Part shown: one piece after another, positions 44,401 to 52,565 of the stretch
How positions within the stretch are numbered: the stretch's first letter is position 1
How the letters are laid out: every line of letters begins with the position of its first letter
Origin: Labilibaculum euxinicum
GTDB taxonomy: Bacteria > Bacteroidota > Bacteroidia > Bacteroidales > Marinifilaceae
Direction: 5' to 3'
Assembly: GCF_009795715.1 (NCBI RefSeq)
Contig: NZ_WTCR01000009.1
Location: forward strand, 152,214-216,213
Length of the DNA: 64,000 nucleotides
Program-made: the position numbers and the translations under genes
Notes under the pieces: generated by a model
Database searches by the model: none
The model's input: the letters and a program-made list of their open reading frames with translations, nothing else
Told to the model about the DNA's origin: nothing

Positions 44401-45594
44401 CGAAAGTCCGTTTTGGGTATCGAAAACCTTGGTGGGTGTATTAGTCTTAGTGATTAAATTTAATCCGTTTCCTCTGGTACCTATCCATAAATTTCCATTT
44501 TCATCTTCATGCGCGGCTCTAACAATGTTGTGGTTTAAATTGCCTTCCGAAAGATCTCCTTTTTTTATCAATTCGAAGAAATTGCCCTCCATGATGTATT
44601 TGTGTACTCCATCTCCATCGGTGCCAATCCATAAAAGATCGGGTTTTGTTTGGGTGATCGACCAGATCTTAACCTTTTTGTTTTCAGAGTTCTCTAAAAG
44701 TTTGATTTGGCATGCTTCAGACAAATTTAATTTGAATATTTCTCCTTCATCGGTACCTCCCCACAAAAATTCACCATCTAAGCTTACCGATAAAGAAGTA
44801 ACAGAAAAGGGAGTGGACTGAGGTTTGGTTTCTTGAATTGTTCCGTCTTCAAGATTAATGGATAGAAGTCCTCCCTTGTTTAAGCTTACAAAAAGAAAGA
44901 GCTGTTTATGGTAGGTATAAAACCAGTTTTTATCAGAATCAAACTTGTATTTACTGCTTAGATAAATTGTTTTTGTAATTTTCCATGTGTCTCTGTGCTC
45001 CAATTTATATGCATTTCCTTCTTCCGACAAACACCACAACTGTTCATTGGATGTAAATGCAAAACCAACTGTTTTTTTGGTAATGTCTTCCTGATTGGAA
45101 ATTTGAATTGGTTCAGAAAATTGTTTGTTTTCATAGTCAAATTTGCAAATGCCGTAATTGTATTTACTGCACCAAATTATCGAGTCAGAATCTAAACTGG
45201 TACGGTAACTTTCTTCACGATATTCTATAAAATCAGTGTTGTTTAAGTAGGAGGTAAAAATATTTTGTTCGTAATCATATGTATTGAGGCCATTTTCGGT
45301 CACGATCCATAAATTATTGAACCGGTCTTCAAGAATATTCCTAATGATGTTGTTGTTGATTGTGTTTTTACGAAAGGCATTGGGCTTGAATACTTTTATA
45401 TTGCTTCCATCGAATCGATTTAGTCCATCCCATGTTCCAAACCACATGTATCCTTTCGAATCTAAATAAGATGAAGTTACGGCACTATTGGATAGTCCTT
45501 CTATACTTCCTATTTGATTGTGTCTCCAGTTGCTTGCTTTAAAACCAGTAAGAAATAAAAACAGTATTAAACCCCAAGTAAGAACTCTTAACAT
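41455..45594 (-). CDS. Hybrid two-component system regulator (HTCS)
   Basis: 1379 residues from the ATG at 45594, which gives a clean signal segment (VLTWGLILFLFLTGF); an upstream ATG at 45645 would add 17 residues. Order: periplasmic two-blade sensor of about 14 reg_prop repeats (WIGTRGNGLNLI, WIGTSGYGLFRL, WIGTRGGGLYRL, WVSTNNGLAKL), Y_Y_Y domain (YTNVPPGDYIFKVKCTNEDG), one membrane span, His kinase (NIAHEFRTPLTLIMAP, phospho-His in HEF), ATPase (DNGIGIPTKYQDKIFDRF, GVGLSLTKSLIELH), receiver (ILVVDDNEQ, VSDIIMPEMDG with the phospho-Asp) and AraC-type HTH. It senses a glycan fragment in the periplasm and activates the flanking utilization locus. Confidence 0.97.
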   Translation of the reverse strand: MLRVLTWGLILFLFLTGFKASNWRHNQIGSIEGLSNSAVTSSYLDSKGYMWFGTWDGLNRFDGSNIKVFKPNAFRKNTINNNIIRNILEDRFNNLWIVTENGLNTYDYEQNIFTSYLNNTDFIEYREESYRTSLDSDSIIWCSKYNYGICKFDYENKQFSEPIQISNQEDITKKTVGFAFTSNEQLWCLSEEGNAYKLEHRDTWKITKTIYLSSKYKFDSDKNWFYTYHKQLFLFVSLNKGGLLSINLEDGTIQETKPQSTPFSVTSLSVSLDGEFLWGGTDEGEIFKLNLSEACQIKLLENSENKKVKIWSITQTKPDLLWIGTDGDGVHKYIMEGNFFELIKKGDLSEGNLNHNIVRAAHEDENGNLWIGTRGNGLNLITKTNTPTKVFDTQNGLSNNAVLSLGNDSFKNIWIGVDGKGIDMFETKTGKILHFPDDFENTSDIKLGSVYSICLDAFNDLWIGTSGYGLFRLSIVRKKDGKYRLRDHSHYKSDPLNKNGLNSNIIYSIVEGEPNIMWIGTRGGGLYRLNTISEKFEAFRSNSNDLNSLLNDDVLSLCKSNNENLWIGTSGGLDRLNLTTFPYQFTHYTEQNGLPNNTIHAIQTDQNDNIWVSTNNGLAKLNYRNRQIRSYFYSDGLQSNEFTDGASCFGKQTGKLYFGGVNGLTYFDPNKVSDIEYFPRLAITNFSVFNEPEKEKNPVPFYIDMSDSLKLNYDQNFFRFEFTTLNFHNKQKCMYAFKLENFNTDYTLIKKEGEATYTNVPPGDYIFKVKCTNEDGIWNPDTREIKLTIYPPFWKTTWAYISYVFITFMAIFLFIFLLLRRTKMRNKLEIEKLEIQKTKEINHYKFQFFTNIAHEFRTPLTLIMAPAAQLMDLHPNDKEISPYVKSIYNNSTRLLHLIRELIDFRKVETGHFKLQVQNYNLTDFTRTITEAFTQYAQEKDIELKLIDNSQDIIGWFDNNIMEKILLNLISNALKYTPQKGSVSIELLRQQKNAVIRITDNGIGIPTKYQDKIFDRFFQNANSLPKEKRFSESAGVGLSLTKSLIELHKGSIQLESKPNIGSCFTISIPISKSQYSNREKQNEIVIDESRIKDRAIEEIMGLELVSFANKETETSDGENPKPNILVVDDNEQLRNLIDDILHQDYNVLLAKNGLEALDKINSNDVSVIVSDIIMPEMDGLELCNAIKENINTCHIPVILLTAKGELEHRIQGIESGADSYIPKPFDPRHLKVRIRKLIEMRNQVRDAFQSVQTVSVKDVSGLYKRDVKFVDNLQKFVDDNLDKTELNADLLADQLAMSKTQLYRKIKAVTGFTPHGFIRNFRLKKAASLLLESSYTVSEIIYETGFNNRTYFYRCFKELYGESPTDYKKNILNDTNQENT

Positions 45595-45765
45595 TTTTTT
45601 TAGGAAAAGTAACAAAATACGAATACGTTGACAAGGTGAAGTCATTCTAATTTTATCTGTTAGACTCGTTTTTAGTAAATTAGGGAATAAAGTATACAGA
45701 TAAGGAAGCAGAGTATACTAGCCAGTGAGCTATAAGGATTTTATTTGTAGAGTGGTGAAAATGGA

Positions 45766-46905
45766 ATGAACCATTTAAATGATAGAATTATGGAAAATTG
45801 TAAGAGAAAATTACAGATTACTGATTGGGAGACAGAAGTTGATTTAAATAAACCTGTTTCCAGATATCCTGGGAATCCAATTATCACATGTGCCGATGTT
45901 AACTGTGTTTGGAAAGATCCAAGATACCAGGTAATCACTGTTCACAATGCGGGCATTACATTCTATAACGATGAGGTGATTATGTTGTTTAGATCACATC
46001 TTCGAAATGGAATTTCTGTGATTGGTACTGCTCGCAGCCGCAATGGAATAAACAATTGGGCGATTGATTCTGAACCAAGTATAAAACCCTGTAATGATAA
46101 GGATGTGTTTGCTGAGGGAACTAATAAGAATAACTTGATTGAAAATGAAGCCGGAGGAGTTGAAGATCCAAGGATTTCTCGTATAAGAGACACTTATTTT
46201 ATTACTTACAGTGCTTATCATGCACTGGAAAAAGATAAGGTTCGGGTTTCGTTGATTACAACTCAGGATTTTAAGTCGTTTGTAAGGCATGGTCCGTTAA
46301 TGGATGTGGATATGCGGAATGTCGTAATTTTTCCTGAGAAAATTAATGACAGGTATTATGCTCTTTTCCGCCCTAATGATCATACTGAAGATCACACCGG
46401 AGGCGTTTTTAAAGAGATTCAAATTGGTTGCAATAAAGATATTTTCAATAATAATTGGATTTTAACAAAAGAACCAATTATGAGACAGGCTGGAGGACCA
46501 AGCACATTTGGCAGTAAAATAGGACCGGGTGCAACTCCGATTAAAACAAAATACGGGTGGATTAATATTTTTCATGGGGTGAGAGGCACTATGGATGGTA
46601 ATCCTTATACTTTGGGTGTCGCTCTTCATGATTTGAAAAACCCGGAGAAAGTTCAGGTATCTAATATTCCGATTCTATTTCCTGCTAAAGCAGACTGCAG
46701 AACGAAAGACGAAGAGTATGTTCATGTTCCCAATGTCGTATTTTGTTGTGGTGCTCATCGCAAGGATGATGGTACAATATTTATCTATTACGGGGGAAAT
46801 GATACCGTAATGAATGTTGGAGTTACACATGAAGATGTACTGGTTGAACTTTGCCTTAAATATCCTCAAAATTCTATGAATGGAATTCCGGCATACCCAT
46901 TTTAG
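45766..46905 (+). CDS. Glycoside hydrolase family 130 enzyme (second copy, distant paralogue)
   Basis: 379 residues; an alternative ATG at 45790 (MENCKRKL) is possible. GH130 landmarks: RYPGNPIITCADVN (about 33-46), VMLFRSHLRNGISVIGTARS, GGVEDPRISRIRDTYFITYSAYH (about 130-152, with the catalytic Asp in EDPR), YALFRP, KIGPGATPIKTKYGWINIFHGVR (about 246-268) and IFIYYGGNDTVMNVG. No signal peptide, so cytoplasmic. It differs clearly from the first GH130 at 29.7 kb, and the two probably split work between linkages or chain ends, as seen in paired GH130 systems that handle beta-1,2-mannan. It is divergently placed from the HTCS gene. Confidence 0.93.
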   Translation: MNHLNDRIMENCKRKLQITDWETEVDLNKPVSRYPGNPIITCADVNCVWKDPRYQVITVHNAGITFYNDEVIMLFRSHLRNGISVIGTARSRNGINNWAIDSEPSIKPCNDKDVFAEGTNKNNLIENEAGGVEDPRISRIRDTYFITYSAYHALEKDKVRVSLITTQDFKSFVRHGPLMDVDMRNVVIFPEKINDRYYALFRPNDHTEDHTGGVFKEIQIGCNKDIFNNNWILTKEPIMRQAGGPSTFGSKIGPGATPIKTKYGWINIFHGVRGTMDGNPYTLGVALHDLKNPEKVQVSNIPILFPAKADCRTKDEEYVHVPNVVFCCGAHRKDDGTIFIYYGGNDTVMNVGVTHEDVLVELCLKYPQNSMNGIPAYPF

Positions 46906-47060
46906 ATTTAAAAAAGCGGATAGGGGATTCTCTTTAAGGATTACATTTTTAATATTCTTTAACACTTGTTCCAATCTGTTAACTACATTTTGAAGTAGAT
47001 TTGTTTCATAGAGATTAAAGATTAGGTTTTTCATAGATTTAGGATTTTAGATAAATTGAT

Positions 47061-47090
47061 ACCCGGCCGAACACCGGGTTTCTTTTTTTT
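47061..47090 (+). terminator. Intrinsic terminator after the second GH130 gene
   Basis: ACCCGG (47061-47066) and CCGGGT (47074-47079) with a 7-base loop, then TTCTTTTTTTT, about 155 bases after the gene stop. Confidence 0.85.
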
Positions 47091-47256
47091 AAACTGCAGT
47101 TCACCTTACCAGACCAATTACTCCAATTAATTTAAGCTTCTTTAACTTCTTTTTCAGGCAATTAACATTTTAATGATTTACCTTTAGAAAAGAATAAAAC
47201 TAGTAAGTGGTTTTTTTCATAGATTAAAGATTTAGGTTAGTAATTAGTGGTTAGTG

Positions 47257-47288
47257 AAAAAGTCTGGTGTGATGCCCGGGCTTTTTTC
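47257..47288 (+). terminator. Second, wobble-paired terminator-like hairpin
   Basis: AAAAAGTCTGG pairs with the CCCGGGCTTTTTT end via several G-U pairs, followed by T and C. It sits about 180 bases after the first terminator in a similar sequence setting. Confidence 0.5.
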
Positions 47289-47477
47289 ATTTTATGATAT
47301 TCGTTTTTCAGTCGGCTATTTTTGATGTACTTGTTTAATTTATTTGCATTTGGAGAGCATAGTGAATAACTATTTAACTTTTATTAATCAAACATGGTTG
47401 AATTAGTGAACATATTTCGTAGATTTGATATCATAACTTAATTGAATACTATCAATTTTAATCTGAAAAATTAGACC

Positions 47478-47924
47478 ATGAAAAAATCTATTTTAATACT
47501 TTTTGTATTTGTCGGGTTCGCTCTTAGCGCACAAAATACCAAAGTTGAAGTGCTGAAAGAGTTTCTAAAAGGAACCATTCAATTGGATGCAGGCAATATT
47601 GACTTAGGACAACCAATCTTTACAATTAACGAGTTGGCCACCAGTAAAGCTGATAAAGTAGCGGATTTAACAAAGGAAAATGTTGCTGAAGTTTTAGCCG
47701 AAGCAAAAAACTATTCTACATGCATTATCACTGTAGGAGTGCACACAATTGTTAAGGTTACAGATTTTGAAGATTGCAGTCCTAGCGGCGCATGGGGTGC
47801 ATGCATGCCAATGGGGAAAGGCTATATTCAAAAGGCGGGTGTTTTATCTGAAGTAAATGATTACCTTAAAAATATCATTGGACGACCAGGTTCTCAGGAG
47901 AGAAAAGTGTTTCTGTTTAAATAA
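47478..47924 (+). CDS. Small secreted protein of unknown function
   Basis: 148 residues. A signal peptide is clear (KKSILILFVFVGFALSAQ, cleavage after A-Q). The mature protein of about 130 residues has three cysteines (in STCIITV, EDCSPS and GACMPM), a Gly-Ala-Trp-Gly-Ala stretch and a helical C-terminus (SEVNDYLKNIIGRPGSQERKV). No family recognised. It is transcribed alone, with its own terminator directly behind it, and has no partner genes. The close Cys spacing suggests a disulfide or metal site. Confidence 0.75.
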   Translation: MKKSILILFVFVGFALSAQNTKVEVLKEFLKGTIQLDAGNIDLGQPIFTINELATSKADKVADLTKENVAEVLAEAKNYSTCIITVGVHTIVKVTDFEDCSPSGAWGACMPMGKGYIQKAGVLSEVNDYLKNIIGRPGSQERKVFLFK

Positions 47925-47948
47925 AAATTTGCAATAGAATAAATGAAG

Positions 47949-47984
47949 AAAGTTCTGCTGATAAAAATTGGCAGGACTTTTTTT
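47949..47984 (+). terminator. Intrinsic terminator of the small secreted protein gene
   Basis: AAAGTTCTGC (47949-47958) pairs with GCAGGACTTT (47971-47980; one wobble), then TTTT. Confidence 0.9.
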
Positions 47985-48049
47985 ACTTTAGTTGACCCGT
48001 TAATTAGCCTTGGTTTTTTAATTTTTGTATCGAAGGCAAATTTCTATTC

Positions 48050-49627
48050 TTACTGGTAATTGTATATTTCAAAGGAAACTCTTCGGTTGTTAGCGCGGCT
48101 TTTATTGTCAGTATTTGCTACAACGGGTAAACTTTCGCCATGAGGGACAACGATTATTTGGTTATCGGGAATACCGTTTAGAACCAAATAATTTTTTACA
48201 GTTAACAAGCGTTTGTAAGCCAATTCTATGTTAGAGCTGTCGGAACCTATGTCATCTGTATGTCCGTGCATTTTAAGCGTGTAGTTCTGGTTCTTTTTCA
48301 GGATTTTTATTAAGATTGCCAGTTTATTTCTGGAATATTCGGTAAGGGTATAGTTTCCAAACGAGAAATAGATGTTTTCAAGATGATCTTCCATATCTAT
48401 TTTTTCTTCTTTCTGCTCCGGGCATCCTTTGTTTTCGAAACTTCCTGCTATTTCCGGACAAAGATCTTCACTGTCAACGATTCCATCTCCATCAGAATCT
48501 ACCGGACAACCGGTTTCGTCAACAATGTAATAGGAAGGCGTATTAGGACATTGATCAATATCGTCGGCCACACCATCTCTGTCCTGGTCAGACTGTTTAT
48601 CTCTTTTTTCCATTTCCTCCAAAGCCTTTCTTAAATAATCTATTTTTTTGTATTTCTCGGCCAGCAGGGTTTTAAGGATACTGCTGTCGTTGTCCAAAAT
48701 TCTGTCTGGTTTTTTATCAGAAGATAGTGGGAGACTAAAGCCAAGAAGGAATTCATGATTGTTGGATGCGTATCGTCCGGCTTTTTTGACACCAAGATCA
48801 TAAGAATATCCAATCGTAAAGTTTTTAAGAATCTTTACACCTAAATTAAGTCCCAGTGAGAATTCATCACGATAATTAACCGCAAACCACCCTTTGTCTT
48901 TTAAATCAGCAATAACATTCACATCGTACTGAAAAGGTGAATTATCGGCATATCTAAGAAGCAGGAACGGAGAAATGCTAAGGTTTTTAACCATATTGAT
49001 TGGAAACCTGCAGCCACCGGTTACCAAAAATTGTCTGTCTAATTGGTAAGTACTTTTCTTATCACCACTCGATTCGGATATTGAGTTGTTGAGTAGTTGA
49101 GGCACTGTGATGCCCAGTAACAGGTTATTATAAGTGTAATAAACACCTAAGTTAGCCATAAACTCAGTGTTTTTGATGTTGTTGTTAAGTAAGTATGGAT
49201 CGCTGGAGTCTGCTATAATTCCTGACATATCCATTCTAAAATCTGAAACTCCGGCAGAAATACCGAATCGAAGGTTGTGTTTGTCGCTGAATTTTAAACG
49301 GTACGAATAGCTAAGTAATGCTTGTGTGTTACTAAAAATACCTACATCATCGTTTGTCAGGTTTAAGCCAGCACCATATTTCCCATCATTTAATGCAGCA
49401 TCTGCTGTGAAAACATGCGTAACCTGACCGCCATCAAAACCCATGAATTTTTGATTGCGGATAAGGTATGAATTGAATAATCCATTTGCTCCTGTAGCTG
49501 CCGGGTTGTATACAACAGGATTAATGTAATACTGATCAAGTAATGGCACTTGTTGTGCTTTTGCAGAAAAATCAGCAAAAGCTATTAGTATTAAAATGAT
49601 TGTTGTAAGCCTTACTTGGATTCTCAT
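48050..49627 (-). CDS. PorP/SprF-type protein fused to TSP3 repeats and an OmpA peptidoglycan-binding domain
   Basis: A 525-residue outer-membrane protein. Signal peptide (about 7-24). Residues about 25-310 are a PorP/SprF barrel (VPLLDQYYINPVVYNPAATGANG is the family opening). A Lys/Asp-rich linker follows, then two calcium-binding thrombospondin type 3 repeats (DRDGVADDIDQCPNTP, DSDGDGIVDSEDLCPE, about 347-395) and an OmpA-C domain (IYFSFGNYTLTEYSRNKLAIL, MHGHTDDIGSDSSNIELAYKRL, about 415-522). PorP/SprF proteins anchor type IX-secreted type B adhesins on the surface; the OmpA part ties it to peptidoglycan. The partner gene lies 18 bases upstream. Confidence 0.93.
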   Translation of the reverse strand: MRIQVRLTTIILILIAFADFSAKAQQVPLLDQYYINPVVYNPAATGANGLFNSYLIRNQKFMGFDGGQVTHVFTADAALNDGKYGAGLNLTNDDVGIFSNTQALLSYSYRLKFSDKHNLRFGISAGVSDFRMDMSGIIADSSDPYLLNNNIKNTEFMANLGVYYTYNNLLLGITVPQLLNNSISESSGDKKSTYQLDRQFLVTGGCRFPINMVKNLSISPFLLLRYADNSPFQYDVNVIADLKDKGWFAVNYRDEFSLGLNLGVKILKNFTIGYSYDLGVKKAGRYASNNHEFLLGFSLPLSSDKKPDRILDNDSSILKTLLAEKYKKIDYLRKALEEMEKRDKQSDQDRDGVADDIDQCPNTPSYYIVDETGCPVDSDGDGIVDSEDLCPEIAGSFENKGCPEQKEEKIDMEDHLENIYFSFGNYTLTEYSRNKLAILIKILKKNQNYTLKMHGHTDDIGSDSSNIELAYKRLLTVKNYLVLNGIPDNQIIVVPHGESLPVVANTDNKSRANNRRVSFEIYNYQ

Positions 49628-49645
49628 AATATGCGTATATTCAGC

Positions 49646-51652
49646 TTAATTCTTGCCAAGAATGGATATCGTTCCCCTGATTGGGTTAATTTTTTCTGAG
49701 TTAAAATCGATCAGGTAGTAGTAAGCACCATTGGGCAGAATCGATCCGTTATAACTTCCTTTCCAATTATTTTGATAAGATTTGGCATGATAAATTTCCT
49801 GTCCGTAGATATTGAAAATGGATACCTCAGGAGCATTTAAATCCGATTCGTATTGAATCAGCCATTCGTCATTTTTCCCGTCACCATTCGGAGTGAGTGC
49901 ATTGCCGACAACAACCTTTTTACCATCCTCTAAATGTATTTCGGTTAGCTGACCAGCATCTGAAGATCGGCAATAATTTGCATCAACAACAAGTATTTGA
50001 TAGGTTCCTATGGCTAAATTATCTAACTCCAATACATTCTCTTCGATCGAGTAGGTATCGCCCGGATCGATAATAAATTGGTAAGGAGGTGTTCCGTCAG
50101 TTGTACTAATTGTGAGCTGTCCATCATTCTCAAATTGAACATCCCTGCTAAGAATTTGCAGTTTTGGATTTTTATGAACCACAATTTCGGGTTTTGAGCC
50201 AATGAACTCATCTGCACAATTGCCAATTGTTATTTTGTAACTGGATTGTTCCTTAGGCAGAATTTCTTCGAAAACAACTGCTTCTCCCGAACCGGTTATG
50301 CTGCCAATCTCCTCGTTTCCATCGTGCAAAATATATTCTATTCCATCAATTGACGTGGGCAGCTCAACATCTACAAGTTCACCCAGGCAAATTTCCGAGG
50401 GAGTTACAAAACTTTCCAGTGAGAGAGGGGTAATATCAAAAAGGTCAATTTGTTTACTGCTGCTTAAAATCTTTTTATCTGTACAAACAGATTCATAGGC
50501 GTAAACCTGATATTTGGTCGGTTTTAATGGCTTTAATGAAGGAAAGGTGATTGTATTTCCATTGCCTATAATGTTTGCTTCCAGAAAATTACTTCCATCG
50601 TGAATTTGGTAATAAATGCCTTCTTCACTATTTTCAATCGATAAAACGACTTCTTCGCCGACACATATTTTTTCACGACTGGCTATAAGCTCCCGATCGA
50701 TTTGTGGTGGATTGTGAACGTCAACGTCAACAGTATATCTAATATTTATTGGGTTTATGCATTTGTTTCCCAGTGCTTCAATTCGATAAGTGGTTGAAGA
50801 AGAGGGGATAGTTGGTTCAAAGTTTATGTCCTCACTATTTCCAGCTAAAGGCGATCCAATTGGAGTATCTCCGGCAAAAAGCTGATAACTAACAGCCGGG
50901 TCGGTTGGTGTCAAAGAAATTATTACTTCCTCGTCTTTGCAAATGGTATGTTTGTCAATAGTTGGGTGTAAATGATCCTCCGGAGGAAGGCCAACTAAAA
51001 CTTTAGCTGTTTGTTGGAGTGTTGATGTAGAAGCACAGGTGTTGTTCGTTGCAACGATATGATAAATTACAGATCGAAAAGGAGAGAATTCAGGAAAAGA
51101 AATGCTTGAATTGTTTCCCTGAATTGGGCTTTGCTGCATGTATGTGCCATCGTATAATTGGTAGCTAACTCCTAATTGACTGCTGTTTAGTGAAATAATT
51201 GTTTTTTCCCCAATGCAGATTTGATCTTCGGATATGCTTACGGCGATATTGTCATCCGGCTTGTTGATAACTTCGATGCTTACAGTTTGAGACAGGTCAA
51301 TACTTTCTAATGTTATTGCATTAATTGCCGTAATATGGTATGCGGTCGAGTAATTAGGGGTTATGGTAAAATGGATTGTAGAACCATTTCCTGCCTGCGG
51401 ACTGCCAATATTTGTATCTTCAGATTTGAGTTGGTAGTTTACACCAATTTCACTTTGTGTGATATGGATTTGAGTAAGTTCTCCTTCACAGATTATTTCT
51501 TTATCAATAGTAATCGAAAGTGAATTATCCGGAATTGAAGTTAAAAGATTAATCTTGCTGTGATGTAATGAATATCCTTCTTTTGCAAAGCTTGTTGATA
51601 GTAAATAAATAATAAGTAAGATATATCGCAGTTGTTTGTAGATCTGGCTCAT
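49646..51652 (-). CDS. Type IX-secreted surface protein with type B (gliding-motility-associated) C-terminal sorting domain
   Basis: 668 residues with an N-terminal signal (about 8-24). The body is at least five tandem beta-domains of about 85 residues, each with I-C-x-G-E followed by a V-x-Y-Q-L-x-D-G/A core (ISEDQICIGEKTIISL, ASREKICVGEEVVLSI, TPSEICLGELVDVEL), like Ig/SprB-type repeats. The last about 90 residues are the type B sorting domain: VVGNALTPNGDGKNDEWLIQ, VSIFNIYGQEIYHAKSYQNNWKGSYNG, LPNGAYYYLIDF. It is exported by the T9SS and held on the surface by the PorP-OmpA fusion encoded directly downstream. Adhesin-like role likely. Confidence 0.93.
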   Translation of the reverse strand: MSQIYKQLRYILLIIYLLSTSFAKEGYSLHHSKINLLTSIPDNSLSITIDKEIICEGELTQIHITQSEIGVNYQLKSEDTNIGSPQAGNGSTIHFTITPNYSTAYHITAINAITLESIDLSQTVSIEVINKPDDNIAVSISEDQICIGEKTIISLNSSQLGVSYQLYDGTYMQQSPIQGNNSSISFPEFSPFRSVIYHIVATNNTCASTSTLQQTAKVLVGLPPEDHLHPTIDKHTICKDEEVIISLTPTDPAVSYQLFAGDTPIGSPLAGNSEDINFEPTIPSSSTTYRIEALGNKCINPINIRYTVDVDVHNPPQIDRELIASREKICVGEEVVLSIENSEEGIYYQIHDGSNFLEANIIGNGNTITFPSLKPLKPTKYQVYAYESVCTDKKILSSSKQIDLFDITPLSLESFVTPSEICLGELVDVELPTSIDGIEYILHDGNEEIGSITGSGEAVVFEEILPKEQSSYKITIGNCADEFIGSKPEIVVHKNPKLQILSRDVQFENDGQLTISTTDGTPPYQFIIDPGDTYSIEENVLELDNLAIGTYQILVVDANYCRSSDAGQLTEIHLEDGKKVVVGNALTPNGDGKNDEWLIQYESDLNAPEVSIFNIYGQEIYHAKSYQNNWKGSYNGSILPNGAYYYLIDFNSEKINPIRGTISILGKN

Positions 51653-52062
51653 TAGTTATTTTTGATTACAGTATTCTTAAAAGGGATTTGCTGTTTTATA
51701 TCTCTGTAAAAGGAACATGTAAAATATGTTCTTTTAAGAAAAATTAACAATTTAAGATTGGTGTTTTTGATGTTTTAAGAAATTTGACACAAATCATTGG
51801 TTTCCAGTTCGTATATTTATGTGGCTGTAAATCTTAGGAAATCCCCTCGTTTAATTTATGTTTATAAATTTCTATTGAATTAAGATTTGGTTGTATTTAT
51901 TTGATGGCTAGCATGTTGATGTGGATTGTGGTTTTTGCGTTGTTTATTTTGATAATCGACACAAAAACAATGACGAAAAAGCGTTTATTTAATGGCAAGG
52001 ATTTGGGTTCAAAATTATTTGAATCTATATGCAGTGGAAGAAGTTCTCCCAATATATTTTTA
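51653..52062. other. Gene-free stretch upstream of the dCMP deaminase
   Basis: About 410 bases shared by two divergent transcription units. A short ORF (51901-52113) is rejected because it runs through the downstream promoter and start. No repeats or RNA recognised. Confidence 0.4.
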
Positions 52063-52070
52063 TACATTTG
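52063..52070 (+). promoter_or_regulatory. -7 box (TACATTTG) before the dCMP deaminase
   Basis: TACATTTG fits TAnnTTTG and lies 29 bases before the start codon. No clean -33 TTTG is seen. Confidence 0.45.
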
Positions 52071-52099
52071 TTTGAACCATTTTAAAAAAGAGAGTATAT

Positions 52100-52555
52100 A
52101 TGCAAAATGCTAAACAGTTGGATTTGGACCAAAAACAAGATAAATTAGACAGAAGATATGTGAGAATGGCTTTGATTTGGGCTGAAAATTCATATTGTGT
52201 AAGAAGACAGGTTGGAGCATTAATTGTAAAGGATAAAATGATTATATCGGATGGATACAATGGAACGCCTTCCGGTTTTGAGAATGTTTGTGAGGATGAA
52301 AACTTTCAGACTAAGCCTTACGTTCTACACGCAGAGGCAAATGCAATAACCAAAGTTGCAAAATCAAGTAACAGCAGTGAAAATGCAACACTTTATGTAA
52401 CTGCTACACCATGTATTGAGTGTGCAAAATTAATAATTCAAGCTGGGATTGTTCGGGTTGTTTATTCTGAAGAATATCATAGCACAGATGGAAAAGACTT
52501 GTTGGAAAGAGCAGGGATTGAAGTGAAATATGTAAATGTAAAAGAACAGATTTAA
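52100..52555 (+). CDS. dCMP deaminase (zinc-dependent deoxycytidylate deaminase family)
   Basis: 151 residues. The zinc site is complete: HAEAN (about 79-83, His ligand and catalytic Glu) and PCIECAK (about 107-113, two Cys ligands). The start RYVRMALIWAENSYCVRRQVGALIVKD and the GYNGTPSGFENVCED segment (about 53-68) are typical of the dCMP deaminase/ComE operon protein 2 group. It converts dCMP to dUMP in the cytoplasm, feeding dTMP synthesis. It is followed 10 bases later by an S41 protease gene and shares its transcript. The length is normal. Confidence 0.93.
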   Translation: MQNAKQLDLDQKQDKLDRRYVRMALIWAENSYCVRRQVGALIVKDKMIISDGYNGTPSGFENVCEDENFQTKPYVLHAEANAITKVAKSSNSSENATLYVTATPCIECAKLIIQAGIVRVVYSEEYHSTDGKDLLERAGIEVKYVNVKEQI

Positions 52556-52565
52556 AATATTTTTC

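Larger units (their letters stand above)
46906..47477. other. Gene-free stretch with two terminator-like hairpins
   Basis: No credible ORF in about 570 bases. It contains a clear terminator at 47061-47090, a weaker wobble-paired hairpin at 47257-47288, and recurring CATAGATT(T/A)A words at 47007, 47032 and 47219. Confidence 0.5.

Noticed and set aside
51901..52113. 70-codon ORF upstream of the dCMP deaminase
   Set aside because: It runs through the likely -7 box at 52063 and past the deaminase start. It starts with TTG and, apart from a short hydrophobic run, resembles random sequence.
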